Assembly (NCBI GenBank): GCA_037892935.1
Contig: JAYXKI010000014.1
Location: forward strand, 186,001 to 250,000
From: Phlebopus portentosus
Taxonomy: Eukaryota > Basidiomycota > Agaricomycetes > Boletales > Boletinellaceae
Direction of reading: 5' to 3'
Length of the DNA stretch: 64,000 nucleotides
The translations under genes and the position numbers were made by a program. Positions 12,801 through 26,704 of this stretch are shown one piece after another (the first letter of the stretch is position 1; each line of letters begins with the position of its first letter). The notes below the pieces were generated by a model, which did no database searches, was not told where the DNA came from, and saw only the letters and a list, made by a program, of their open reading frames with translations.

Positions 12801-14718
12801 GCATTCAAGTGACCAGGCCGCTAGAACGCGATGTATGGAAGAGTTGTGACAGGCGAGCCTTGTTCCTGGTCCTCATTCCTTAGCCGACACAGTACGATAT
12901 TAAAACGTCCACTTATGGCCGTTGACGAGATGTGATTTATGCGCGGCATATTGATCCACAGCAATATGGCACGGCATCAGCATCTGGACGTCCCGGTCCG
13001 CTGAGACATAAGATAATGGTTCGGTAGGGAAGACGTAAAACGTACTTAGCGGAGATAGGAAGATGACGAGAACTGATCAGCAGTACAGCTTTCGTAAGTG
13101 TCTTTTTGAGCGTCTAGAGAGGATGCAAGCTAGAATGTTCCAGTGACGAAGAGATCGGAATACCGGGTTTCGCATTTTCTAGATCTCTGTAACAGAGTTC
13201 ATCAATGATAATACCGCGGGGCTTCGGGCAAGATGGAAAGCTGAAGCGCCACAAGACGAGGCTGCACCTCGTTATATTAGAGCACGACCTTGATGATGAA
13301 CCTCATCATATCCGTTTAGCATGCGGAAGCGGTGTAAGAATACACAGCTCGAGGCACAAGATCTTCTTAGTGCACTAACCAGGAGATGTGTGAGGGAGGT
13401 AATCTTCTTGATAATACACGAATGACGTGTGGCGTAGTTGAGTATTCTGCACAGGGGAAGGCTGGAAAAGCGTAGGATCAGGGCATGCTTCAAATATCGT
13501 CGGTTTATGTATGCAATTGTATTTTCGGATGCAGTTTCAGTACCATTGTCGAGCTCTTCTGTAAATGCACCAAAAGCATATCAGATGAAAGTGTACTGTG
13601 AATTGGCATCAAATGAGCGCTCGGGAAATTGCACAACATACTTTTGTAATCTCGCAATCACGCCACGATTCGGAAACCAAGCTGGGAGTCATTCCAAATG
13701 CGGTATCGCACGGACAAATCTGATAATCAGATGTATGACTTGTATAGAGAGGGATAGTAGAAAGATTCAAGAGATGATAGGAGGCGAACAAACGCCGGAA
13801 GGGACTGAAGATCGCTATATTACCCTGATATACCGTCGGATCTTGACGATGTCAAGACTCACTTCACTTTGGCTATGTAGGCAGACGTTATCACAACCAA
13901 GGCCAATCCCAAGACGACAACTCACCATGCGAATTAGCCAGCCATCAAGCGAAATGAATCCAAAATTTAGAATGCTTTATGGGCGGACCTCCAGGCCGCA
14001 GAACAGATGGTTTAGTGGAGTGGGAATGCGGAAGGGGTTGTCGCCCAGCGGTGTTATATGTATAGAGGCTTGGGACCGCGGGCTGTGCTTTTGCACACTT
14101 CCATTCTGCTGTTGCCCGGGGAACTGAGCATGCAAGTAGTGGAAGATAAGTCCGCAGCTGAACACTTGGATCACATTGATATCTGCTTCAAGGAGGAAAT
14201 TATCTTGACTCAGGTTACAGACACTTCTGAAAAAGTAAGAGAAGACCAGGCTGGATAGTGAAACGAGTCAGATCTCAAAAGAGGCGTTGTGATGTTCTAC
14301 ACAAAAAGACTTTTTGGTCTACTATGTATGACTCGTGTACACAACGTGAGGGTCCAGAAGAACAATGGGAAATCAGACAACGGCGCTCAATCGGGAACTG
14401 TGAAAGGAAATACACGTGATGAGATAGTTGCATAAGCGGTGGCTGTTCTGCATACCACCAATCTCAAGCACAGCGAGTCCTGCTGCCAACAACCTCCCAA
14501 CGACTGTCCCACTCTTTCTTTCTCACCACCACCACCTTCGCCCTCGTCGTCTGAAGCGGTGGTACGTATAGATTTCTCATCGGTGTCCAGGCGATCCTGA
14601 AGATACCAATATCCGCTGTATTCAACTACTACGTCAGGGAACACTCGGCTTTGGAGGTCATCCACATCTCACGACTGCACGAACCCAAGGTATCGCCTTA
14701 TTCTGAAGAAAAGCTACG
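9824..14718. other. Gene-poor region between two divergent genes
   Basis: This 4.9-kb stretch separates the start of the kelch/BTB gene (minus) from CDK1 (plus), so it must contain both promoters. No gene was recognised. Several open frames of 60-230 codons exist (for example an ATG-started minus-strand frame at 11817-11515, and a plus frame near 12156-12401 containing GELFERFQLRFARSTVIWED). None has a known motif, splice partners or a sibling in the window. They may be relics of decayed genes. CT-rich tracts at about 10,300-11,500 resemble fungal promoter or untranslated sequence. Confidence 0.45.
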
Positions 14719-16611
<1,893 letters not shown>

Positions 16612-19600
16612 GCCATGGTGTGCTCTACTCCCGTCCGTTTCTTTTCGTCTCTTTCCATGTCACATCCCTACCACAGCCTTCGCATAAATCGTTGTACGTG
16701 CCACTCAACCCGCCTGTTTGTCTGTCTGCATTTTGCCATTCGACATGTACAACATACCCATCGCTCTGTTCCGACGCTCACGACCATCTCATATTTTTGC
16801 ACACAATTAACAGTTTTTCAAATGTCTGCTACGTCTTTTTACGCCCTCCCTACTCCTTGATGAACGAGATACCCGAGTATCCGTGCTTCTTAATGTAACG
16901 AACAATTCCAATTTTGAGCAATGGGAATTTCCTTTCACCAGTTCTCTTCTCGTATTTATGGGCCTCGCCAGTTGCTGGGCGGCGTTACTTTCCGACTTCC
17001 GGTGCCGGTTGCTTCTTGTCCGAGCTTAACGAGTTTATGAAATCCCGTTGGTCATTCTAAAGTTCCACTCCACAGACATGCGAGGTACTGGTGCGGGATG
17101 CCGCGAAAGAGGATTCGAAGTCCAGCCAGGTCTACTTACTGTCTGGACCCTCTGTCCTTGTGATACACTGTAAACGTCTGAGGTTTTCCGACAGCCGATT
17201 ATGTAGCTTTTGGTGAGCAAGTATAGCTTAGAGAAGGGTACACAGAAACTTTTGTTGATTACACTCGTCCCAGACAGCCATGAGAATGTCGTCGCTGAGA
17301 GTGGGAGTGGGTCGTGTGCGTTCCTGGCACAGACCAAGACGTAAGTACGAAAGATGGGAAAAATGATTTCGAGGTGACTGAATTACAATTTGGATTGCTT
17401 GCTTCGGGTAAACAAAATACCGGACCTTTCCCCATGGACTTGGGATACAACATTTTAAAAGCCTGCTATAATTGTCACTACCTATCTGGTATTGTGAGGT
17501 TGACAAATTTGTACTCGGTTTGCGCCTCTCTGAGATCTGAAATCTTCTTTATTTCGACTACCCGTACTTGGGTGGGAGTCTTCTTGGTTAGTTTATTTCA
17601 ATGCTTCATCGGACAGAATGGTGTATTCTACTCTCGGGTAGTACGAGATCTGGTCCTGCCTCCCCCCCCGGAATTTCTGAGTCAGCGCAGCGTGGAACGA
17701 TCCAGGAAGGAAATAGGGGCAAGAGAAGCCTCTTTCTGAGTTTAACTTTATGAGGATGATAATCGATGGCATTGAATACTCACCATTTGTACTCACAGGG
17801 ACCACCAATCCCATGCCTTAAGAACCTCCACACCGAGGGGAACGTCTTCGAATCCTAGACCATTAGTCGCAAATGACGAAAGTGACGTTCAAATGGCCAC
17901 TTAGCATCTTTCGATCGCCCAATGATTGAACCCATCTATAAAAATCCTCATGGAGTGGTGGTTAATCCGTCAAAGGTAGAGCCCCTATTGGAATGCGGGG
18001 AAGCAGAGAAGTCAACGATAGGCTCCGATTTGTCTCCGGCTTGAAATCGATTGCGTTAAATGACAGGACTCCGCAGTTCGTAGGTACCACCTGCGATCGC
18101 AGAGTCTAGACGCGAGGTATCTTGGAAAAGTACGCGTTGACGAAGTCTCCTGTCTTCTTGCACTAAAACAGCTTTGCCAGATCCGACGGTCAGGATAAGC
18201 ACAAGTAGACAGAGAGTGATACTGGACAAGACGAGAGGCAGGCAAGGCGTTGAACATGAGGACATTTTGCGAAGTTTTGGAAAGCATTGTCCTCTTTAGC
18301 CAATACAAGATAATAAATCAATGCTTCCATTGAAGGCGTGTCGCCTAGAATGCCACAGAGCCACATGTCTTCGGGGAGCAGTGCAGCGATTTTGGTGATT
18401 GTAAGCCGATTCCGGTTATGTGAGAAGTCCGCGGGAGAGCCTGGGGTTGAGGGCGGACCCAATAATATCCGGGGTAAACCGAAACCACGAATACTGAGGG
18501 CGAGAACAAACTAGTGAACAGTGACGAAGTGGTTGGCGCAGTCAATGAGCCAGGTACCTGTGTCCTTTCATTGTCTCCTGAGAGAAAGAAAGAAAGACTG
18601 TAGTATGCCTTCTGATTGCATCGATCACGATAGAACAACATTTATTCGTCGTTCCTGGGAGATAGGTTTCATACCCAATTAAACCTAGAACGTCAAGGAG
18701 ATAGAGTGGCCATCGTGTTCGGAGTTCATCGATCGGAAGGCGTGTAGGACGAGAAGCTTGCTTGTTTTATTCCGCTCCGATACATTGGCGGGCAACATTA
18801 TGGTGAAATGCGAAATGGGCAGTCTGAGGCTTTTTGTAATAATACGTAATACGTGGGAAAAACGCGTGTAACCCGAACGTAAAATCTTCTCTCGCGTCGC
18901 GACGCGCCGTTCACAGGGCTCATAACTTGTTTCTGTCCCTTCACCTTCCTAACTTGCTGGAGTTTTGTAAGCTATCCTGCAAGCCGCTCAGATAAGGGTG
19001 CCAGAATATACGGCCGGAATTTAATTTATTTAGCGAAATTGGTTGCCCGCGTCACGTCTCCGTCTGCCACACACCTACATCTCGGGAATCCTGAGTAGTA
19101 ACAGAGTAGGGAGCGGGAATGGGCAGGTAGCTTTCAAATCCTTTCCTTTTTCTTTCAGAAAGGTGCTCGCAAAAAAGGTGACGTCCAACGTCTTCGTTAC
19201 GGGACAGCCTGCTGCTTCGAAAGACGTAAGTAGGAACTAAGATTCATGCTTCAACAGATACAGATTCGTTGTCGCCCAAGCAAGGTGGCATGCATAACAA
19301 TTGTTGAGTGCGTTACGCGCTATTGGGTCTAGCTTCAGACCCTCTTTCTGGACCTCATTGCTCTCGTTTATTCTTTTCGACAGGAAGTTCTCCGTGTTGC
19401 TCTCCATACAAGAAGGCGTGGTCCGAGCCTCCCGGGTAGTTAGACTATGAAAAAGTCCGTTTGAGGTGGGAACAACTTCTTCTGGACGAAAGTAGTTCTA
19501 ATGCTTCTGGATACCGGCAGTATGCGAATAATGTAACAAGAACGGGAGTTATGTGCACACCGGCATGACATTGGACTTCTTTTAACCTATTATGGCCTTC

Positions 19601-20130
19601 TCAAGTGAATCTTCTCCAAATTTCTCTCTTCATGTCGGATAACCTTGCTCGCACGTCTTTGGGGCTCGTGCTCAAGAATCCTTCCGTACTTCTGCGATGC
19701 TGTGTTGACATCTAGAGCAGGTAATTTAATGTTAGGTCCCGTGCTTTCCTTGATGAAGGCAATAGGCGGATGCGGGCGACTCTGCGTGTCATTTTCTTCT
19801 TCTAGCCGTCCAGTCTCGTCTCGTAATTTTCTGGGCTGGCACAGTTTCCGACAGCTGGCAGAGTCTCCTTGCGTCGATCTATTTGCCTTCCCAATTCGAA
19901 TCGGTTGCTGATCAGCAGCATTTCCAAATTGGGATATGTAAAGAAAGAGGTAAGGTCTAGAATGTTACTGACCATCCCTGTTTTTTTCTGTTATCTGACC
20001 AGAAACCATCCATCGATATCGTAAGGCTGAAGAAGCCGCCAAACAAATAGGTGTATTCGCTTCGCTCTGGTTGGAAGATGGTCGTTGAAGTGTGACCAGC
20101 GGTAGATCGCGATCGATCAAGATCCGCCGA
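16612..20130. other. Intergenic region with weak coding-like islands
   Basis: No recognised gene between the CDK1 stop and the FKBP12 promoter. The first several hundred bases are T/C-rich and probably include the CDK1 3' untranslated region. Coding-like islands lie on the minus strand (separate entry for 17640-18580). The plus strand at 19,040-19,900 has open frames but no motif I recognise. Confidence 0.4.
17640..18580 (-). other. Possible minus-strand gene or gene relic, unidentified
   Basis: Three islands look protein-like and have splice-like borders. One at about 18,510-18,300 follows an acceptor and contains SIRGFGLPRILLGPPSTPG and ALIYYLVLAKED. One at about 18,265-18,056 contains a hydrophobic run (SSITLCLLVLILTVGSG) followed by VLVQEDRRLRQRV. 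One at about 17,860-17,790 reads DVPLGVEVLKAWDWWSL up to a GTGAGT donor, followed by an acceptor and FSCPYFLPGSFHAAL. I could not join them into one continuous frame and recognise no domain. It may be a decayed gene or unrelated chance frames. Confidence 0.2.
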
Positions 20131-20145
20131 GACACTATAAGACCC
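20131..20145 (+). promoter_or_regulatory. Putative TATA box of FKBP12
   Basis: The sequence CACTATAAGAC lies about 110 bp before the FKBP12 start codon and is followed by a CT-rich leader, a usual arrangement for strongly expressed fungal genes. Seen by eye only. Confidence 0.35.
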
Positions 20146-20247
20146 AGCCCGCTCTGATTATCTTCACCGTCATCTTCTCCTCAAGTACACGCACGAAACA
20201 CCTGTACATTCACATTCGTCTTTCAAACTTGCATTTCACTGGTCACT

Positions 20248-20895
20248 ATGGTACGTTGTTTGCCACTGTCTTGTCTTATGGCCTTGCAAACAGTGTTTCA
20301 TTGGTCCGACACTCACCTCCTCTGCATTCCAGGGAGTAACGATTGAGATGATTACGCCGGGCGATGGCAAGAACTTTCCAAAGAAAGGAGGTATGCTTGA
20401 TGCAGCTTGCTGGTTGACGTAGGATTTCTCATCGCTTCCGTAGATACCGTGACGATCCATTACACTGGGACTCTGGAGGATGGTACGAAGTTCGACTCGA
20501 GCGTGGACCGGTATGTCCTAACCGTCGTCGCTGATCGACTTACTCCAATCATTTCATCGTGCCGTTTTCGACAACCTTACAGGCAAAAACCGTTCCAAAC
20601 TGAAATTGGTGTGGGGAAGGTGATCAGGGGCTGGGACGAAGGTACGTGTCTTATCTGTTCGGTCATGTCTGCTAGGGCTCATGGTGTCCGCCTCCTGTTT
20701 TAGGTGTTCCGCAATTATCGCTACAACAGAAAGCGATTTTAACTTGCACTCCCGACTATGTGCGTACTATTGCGCACTTTTTGCTGACTATCTTGACGCC
20801 GTAGACTATAGGCTTATGGTGCTCGTGGATTCCCGCCTATAATCCCGCCAAACGCTACACTCAAGTTTGAGGTCCAGCTGCTCAGCATCAACTGA
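20248..20895 (+). CDS. FPR1: FKBP12 peptidyl-prolyl cis-trans isomerase
   Basis: Small cytosolic prolyl isomerase, the receptor of FK506 and rapamycin. Six exons join in phase: 20248-20250, 20333-20390, 20444-20510, 20583-20641, 20704-20759 and 20812-20895, giving 108 aa, the standard family length. Exon 1 is only the ATG codon; exon 2 begins [12 protein letters not shown]. Drug- and substrate-pocket residues are present: [14 protein letters not shown] (Phe36, Asp37), [17 protein letters not shown] (Val55, Ile56, Trp59), [16 protein letters not shown] (Tyr82) and the closing strand [11 protein letters not shown]. The protein has no signal peptide, tandem domain or C-terminal extension, which separates it from ER and nuclear FKBPs. 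The gene symbol follows yeast usage. Confidence 0.95.
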
Positions 20896-22782
20896 GCCAC
20901 TCATATCTTCGGACGCGGCGCTAGTTCGGAGCGATACGTACCCCCAGATTTCCACCTTACTCCATTCCTACATTGTCGTCAGTTCTGACGTCGTTCTCAT
21001 CACTTTGGTTTCGCAATTCCTGTATGGATCTAGCATCAATGTACTTATGGTTATCCCCTCGTTCGAGGGGAATCGCATGGACTGTTCTGTTATTGTCTTT
21101 GGTAAGTTTACGCGCGATCAGAGGCGCGCGCTGGAGTGCATCGCCAGTTATCTCCCCTCATCGATAGACCGGAACGGACAGACATTGCATCCGAAAGTCG
21201 CGACTCAAGTCATAAGAAGCACGTGTAACGCGAAGATCCCGGATAAAATACCCTATTATCTCTGAAACTCCGAGTATATCTGGAGAGGAATGTCATCGAT
21301 AGTGCTGTACAGAAGAATAAGGACCATTTTGGGGTTCAATAACCGATACGGTACGGCGAAACCAATGCACGACGAAAGATATGTAAACATCCCGATTTTA
21401 GAACAGCGTAGACGCAAACTTCAGGGGTTCTGCAATTAAATTATGATGTAGATCAGGCATGTGCACAATTCGCCGACTCTGGATCTTTTGAGTTTTTGAA
21501 TTAGACGTAAAGAAGACCAAGGTGAATTCATAACTTTAATCGATGAGTTATTTCGTTTGCAAATAATTAGCTGCCATTCTGTTGCTCTATCCACCACCAG
21601 ACCAGAACACGAGGAGCTGCGACTATAAGCAGTCTGATAACCATCCTACCCAAGTAAATGTTCTAAACATCACCTATATTTGTTGTCAAGAGTACTTGCT
21701 AAAGCTGATCATGAGAAGCACAATTGTTCGGGTGTTCTGAGGTTAATGTCTTCCCAAAATCAAGAAATGAAGGGTGCTCATAGTGCGTCGATGAATTTTG
21801 ATCCGCAACCTTCGCAGGAAGAATAGAAGTAGCGTAGAAGCTATTCCATGAGGCTTCAGTGAGGTCCTTGATGCCGGTCTGTTTCCTGCAAAGCCGTAAT
21901 TTGTTGTGAGAATCCGGTAAAGTGTTCATACGTGAGCTATTTATGTAACTGTAAAGACGGATACTGAGTTGCTTAACGATGGATAGAAACCGAAGCCCCT
22001 CATCATTATTTTTAGGATCGTTGTTCTCTGTCGGATACGGACGGTGTGCAAGAAAGCCGAGTTCCCGGCCTTTCGAGCACGTTGAGATTTCTTCAGGCAG
22101 TCGGTTATTTCATTTTGAAGTTCATTAATTCGACGAGGTTCTGCAGTTTATTGAGCACTGCTATCAATATTAACATTAATTAGCTTTTACACCGGAAGGT
22201 GCATTGACATTTCATCAAGGCATTCCAATCGCAAAGCTTTATCAAGGCGTAGTACCTTGAAAACTACGAGTCAGTCCCGTCAATTTCTACGCAATCATTG
22301 TATTGGAAACACGAGACGAAACATGGACCCGACGCGCATACAGATATTTACTCATACGATGTTTTTCTGTTCCTAGCTGCAAATGAGCAGTGAAGGTATT
22401 AACAACCCACGGTTGTAGAAGCGGGAAGACAAGAGCCAAGTCAGGCCCTTCAAGTTGATTACTAATATTCAGCATCAATTGGAGTGACTGATATGGCAAT
22501 CGCCTCTTTCTCCATCTTATTCTCTGTCATCAACATAATGGCCCAAGTTCTTGTCTCTAAAGTGGCTATGTCGATATGTTTGATATTGTTCATTGCGCTG
22601 ATCTCGGAAATATAAAGAAACATTGTCTTGGTTCCCTGCCAGCCTCCGGCGAGTATGCTGAACCTTTTCAATCGTGTTAGCCTCGCCTTCTCATCCAGCC
22701 GTACCTGGTGATAACGCTACAGTCTTTCCTCACTCTCTTTGTCTCCATCTATCTGACGATCTGTTCTGTTGCCAAGATAAGC
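20896..22782. other. Intergenic region with a possible decayed minus-strand gene
   Basis: No intact gene recognised. On the minus strand, two overlapping frames look protein-like: 22671-22462 (GGWQGTKTMFLYISE, then ATLETRTWAIMLMTENK) and 22499-22287 (YQSLQLMLNISNQLEGP, DLALVFPLLQPWVVNTF). They are in different frames but adjacent, as after a frameshift or a missed splice. A third island at 21929-21699 contains KQTGIKDLTEASWNSFY. Together they suggest a helical protein that has decayed. The family is not recognised. Confidence 0.3.
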
Positions 22783-23184
22783 ATGGTCGACCACCAGCAA
22801 GACTTTGCTCAATACGATCCCTCATTATCGCTCACAGCACCCAGTCTCTCTGCTGTTCGAGCTCGGCGTGCGTTTCCTCGGGCTAAGCGGTGTACGTCCG
22901 ACGGCTTAAACTGGATCGATCGTGTCGTTATCATCGCTTTCATGTTTGCTTTCGTCATCTTCTTGTGCGAGTGCATGAAATCCCACAATCATATACCACG
23001 AAGCGCTTGCAGCGCTCCAGCACTTCGTTTTTCGCGTCATTGTTCTCAGGGTCTCGGAGAGGAGAATCGATGCCTTCAACTCTTTCTCGAGCGCAACGTC
23101 ATCGACTCGGAGGGCGTTAATAGTGTTCTCTGCTCAGTTACGGCAGACGATGGCGATTCGACGGACAGCGTGGTGGATTTGTAG
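22783..23184 (+). CDS. Small hypothetical protein with one membrane helix
   Basis: Single open frame from the ATG at 22783 (MVDHQQDFAQYDPSLSL), about 133 aa. A clear hydrophobic helix follows a short basic stretch: DRVVIIAFMFAFVIFLCEC. The tail is Ser/Asp-rich and ends VVDL. There are no homologues I recognise and no second copy in the window. It may be a real small membrane protein or a chance frame. The 214-bp inverted-repeat element lies about 400 bp downstream. Confidence 0.3.
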   Translation: MVDHQQDFAQYDPSLSLTAPSLSAVRARRAFPRAKRCTSDGLNWIDRVVIIAFMFAFVIFLCECMKSHNHIPRSACSAPALRFSRHCSQGLGEENRCLQLFLERNVIDSEGVNSVLCSVTADDGDSTDSVVDL

Positions 23185-23592
23185 TTCATCACATGCCCAG
23201 ATCCGAACGGAGGACTTCTCTTGGGCAAGCAAGTAATTTCCTGGTAGATCGGAAAAAATGCAAATATCGATGTCTCCATTGAGATTTGGGTTTTCTCGGA
23301 TTAATTTGTTTTACACCGGCAGTTAGTTCTCACAAACTCTTTGTACTGCCTTTATTCCTTCTATTCCAAGCACGACATTCGAGGCATATCTGGCGAAACC
23401 TGTGCAAGTCATACCGGGCGGGTAATATTTACTAGGATGCATCTGTCTGGAATAACCTATTCCATGCAGGTCAACTTACTGTGTCTGAGAATCTTCAACT
23501 GCCAGATATGAGCACTCTAGCCGACATATATTGCACAACCGATTTGCGAGATATGCGAACGCGGTGAAAGAAATTCCTTTATACTGTATATA

Positions 23593-23806
23593 CAGGTGGG
23601 TACATTAAGTCTTCGGCCCCCCTACTTTAGGAAAGAGGATTTGCATGCTTTATATGGCATTATAAGCGTCGGATAGCACTTGCCAACTTGCTCATATCGG
23701 CAAAGTGGTGAGAGATCTCCTCGTTTCGCTGTCGTTTGTTTCCCGAGAAGGCATGCAAATCACCTTCCATAAAGTAGGGGGGCCGAAGACTTAATGTACC
23801 CACCTG
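23593..23806. mobile_element. MITE-like element with long terminal inverted repeats
   Basis: The left end (CAGGTGGGTACATTAAGTCT...) is repeated in inverted form at the right end, with 37 matching bases from the tip (23593-23629 against 23770-23806). Weaker symmetry continues inward to a shared GATTTGCATGC motif. The 214-bp unit has no coding capacity, so it must have been moved by an enzyme encoded elsewhere. Both flanks are short runs of alternating T and A (GTATATA before, ATATAT after), which fits TA-targeting Tc1/mariner-type transposases. Because the flank is itself repetitive, the target-site duplication cannot be fixed. No other copy was noticed in the window. Confidence 0.85.
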
Positions 23807-24134
23807 ATATATGTTAAAATATTCAACACGGAAGCAATTAATTCATGTGACTGCCGGCTGTGACCGAATTACGTAATGTCAAATACAAGCCGGTATAAAT
23901 GTTGAGAAGAACTAGAACTTGTGCCTTCTCTCTTACATCCGTCATAACCTGTGGTTCAATGACTGAGGGCCAAGTCTTCATTAGTTTTTGGCTTGCACCA
24001 TACTTCTCACGTTGTTGTGTTCGGCGAACAACTTGACGCTCAAGCACTAGTGGCTCATTCGTTCTTAGACGCCCGCAGGAATCGGCGCCATCTGGGAAGA
24101 ACAACACCGTCATCTAGCATTTTTGACTGTAAAT
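23807..24134. promoter_or_regulatory. Upstream region of the F-box gene
   Basis: About 330 bp between the inverted-repeat element and the F-box start codon. No separate gene seen. It presumably contains the F-box promoter; no distinct TATA box was picked out. Confidence 0.3.
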
Positions 24135-26704
24135 ATGGCAAATAGGACATCCCTTGAAGGCTGGGATGATGAAGGTCATGCTTTGAAACGTGTGAGGATC
24201 GAGCAAGGCAGCATTTCGGAAAGTACTGACGGCGAGAAACACATGGATATTGCCGCATTGAGCCGCGATGACATTGAAGAGAGTATGTGCCACACTTTCT
24301 CGTCTGATGTTTATCTGACCTCAGCTTCTTCAGCCAAGCCAAATAGGATGAATACTCTCGCGGTGAAACCAGGACTGGAGGGTCTTCATGCTATTCCTTT
24401 TATGCGAAAACCACGCGTACGAAAGGGCGACTTGGGAAAGCTGTCTAGGATACTAGATCTGCCAGTAGAAGTGTTCTGCCACGTAAGCAAATCTTCGAGC
24501 TTGCATGATTTTCTTAATCCGAACATTACTACTGAAGATCGCAACCTATTTGCGGCCTCTTGATCTCTTATACCTCGCTCGAACGAGTCGTGAACTCCGT
24601 GGCTTTCTTATGTCTAGATCTTCCAAGTCTATTTGGAATGCATCCATACTCGCTATTGGGATGCCGTCGTGTCCCTTCGATTTGAGTGCGCCTCAATATG
24701 CAAATCTATATTTCGAAAAGGATTGTCACGTAAGAATTTTTAAAGCTCGTTTGGCTTGCTTTGCGCTCAGCAACTCGTATAGGCATGTGGCCGTTCGAGA
24801 GCAACAAACTGCGTGAATACCTTGCGCATTCGGTTATGTAATGATTGCCACGGACTAAAGTTGGTCCATCTAACTCTCTAATAGCTTTCTTGTTTCACGG
24901 CTAAGTACTATACGCTCAGCATCATTCAAGGTAAAAAACTAGCGGAGGATGCCTTCGGAGTCGATGTCAGCAGAACTCAAGAAATATACTCTCTATTACC
25001 CTGGAGTTGTAGTGCGTACCGCTTCAGTATTATCTTTTTACTGAGTTCAGCTTGAGAGGGTGTCCCTAGTGCCAATTTACTCAGATACGGCACCGCCTCT
25101 CGACCTTGCCACGGCTCACGCCAACAATTCCTATCTGAGATACGACTTCCTTTGCGTAGTCGGTGACTATCTGAATATAGAACCTGACTCAGAAGAGCGT
25201 AAAGCCTTCGTTACGAAACGACATCAAATTGTACAGGAAATCGTGAAGGTGAGCAAACCTACAACATGAATAGCGCTTTGTCATATTTCTCGTGCTGACA
25301 GTACTCCGTTCTAGAATGCAAAGGAAGTTTCCGATTGGGAGCGCAAGTGCTTTAAAGACCGTGTCGAAGCCGATGAAGCCTTGCGAGCGAAGCGGAAGGC
25401 GCAGTAAGCTCAAATCCATCAAATGTCACTTGCTCAACATCGTACTCAAGGCATGATAGGATTGAAGAACGGCTTCAAGCATCCGGCTACTGTAAGGACG
25501 AGATCGAGGCAATGTCTTTTTTATGTGTCTCGCTACCTGACAACGAGAAGAATCTCAGGAAGGTTTGGACGCGACTTCTGGGTCAACCGAAAGAGGTGAC
25601 GGAGCGAGGTGCGTTATTCTCAATATGGCCTTCGGATCTCAACTGATAAGCAAAAGCTTGGAGGAGCATGCGTCCAAAGCTAGAAGATATACTTCAGGAG
25701 AAGAGGAAGCTTCAGCGCAATCGCATTGTCAAGCAAAATCGCGAAAAACGCACAACTGAACTTTTGAATCGGTACAGGACATACGCGTTACTTCACGGGC
25801 TAAAGGACAAACCAATCACGCTTTGCTTTGTCGATCTTTGTGAAGTACCTATGGTGACAAATGTGGTTGAAGAAAACGATTGTTCTGCTGAAATAACTTC
25901 GAGTCGTTGGGCAAGCATCCGTGATAAGCTTCCGCAGCTCATAAATGACCACTATGGTAAAATTCGGCATGACTGCGGTGCTCTTCTAGTTTTAGCGTTG
26001 CGAAAAGCCGCGGAAGACATCGACTTAGAGCCATCGTTTCTGAATGTTGTCAACGAGCCAGACATCGTTTTGAGAGCATATGCATTTTTTGGCATGTGTC
26101 GGGAACTACAGCCACCTTCCACCTTTCATGACGTCGTTTCTCTGCGGTCTAGAAAACTCTTTACTACAAAGGATTGGGGCCCGTGGGACCCAAAAAGGAT
26201 TCAAATTGAGGTTCTGATAACGCAAGCGGCCTGCGCCTTACTATCTTCGCTTGGCTTGAGCAAGGATACTACCATGGAGGAGATGGACGCTCTGGGAATG
26301 ACGTTAATTTGCAACCAATGTGACCCTGTCTCCCGGAACCGCATGTCGTGGGGTTATCTGGTACGATCGATTTGCTGGCACATTCCTTTGCTAAATTTCT
26401 GACAAGCGCGTAAAAGGTCTCGCATCTTTGCAACGAAGTGAAAAAATATCGGGAAAAAGAGCGTTATTGTCTGGAGAATGGAATACCTTGGAAGGAGCAC
26501 CACAAGGTCGGAATTGACGACGTACAGCTTGCATTCTACGATCCCAATTTCTCGGCACCTCCGATCGAGTCGTATACCAACGTAGTCAGCCCGACTCATG
26601 CTTATTGCATCTATTGTTGGCGCTTGAGCATACAGGAAACTTTCCGGTATGAAGAACTGTACAGCGCCCATATGCAAACATGGTGCGTTAATTCGAGAGT
26701 TTGA
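24135..26704 (+). CDS. F-box protein with C-terminal cysteine-rich region (Agaricomycete family)
   Basis: F-box proteins are substrate adaptors of SCF ubiquitin ligases. Exon 1 (24135-24482) ends in LPVEVFCH and exon 2 (24538-24729) continues IATYLRPLDLLYLARTSREL, together the F-box, followed by SIWNASILAIGMPSCP. Exon 3 begins at 24783 with ACGRSRATNCVN and LCNDCH, a Cys-rich motif common after the F-box in this mushroom family. Several further exons cover 24.9-26.4 kb: a basic helical stretch (QEKRKLQRNRIVKQNREK) and a long domain with SRWASIRDKLPQLINDHY. The last exons carry ICNQCD, HAYCIYCW and HMQTW, a possible C-terminal zinc site. The stop is at 26702-26704. The exon 3/4 junction uses a weak donor (GTTGGT) and is uncertain. 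The substrate is unknown. Confidence 0.8.

Noticed and set aside
13438..14127. 229-codon plus-strand open frame
   Set aside because: It does not begin with ATG near 13438, its composition is not protein-like, and it has no domain, splice partner or sibling copy.
17314..17739. Plus-strand 141-codon open frame
   Set aside because: No ATG at its left edge, no motif; the opposite strand looks more protein-like in the same interval.
17845..17865. tRNA-like B box (TCTTCGAATCCTAG)
   Set aside because: No matching A box, acceptor stem or anticodon arm around it; it lies within a coding-like stretch on the other strand.
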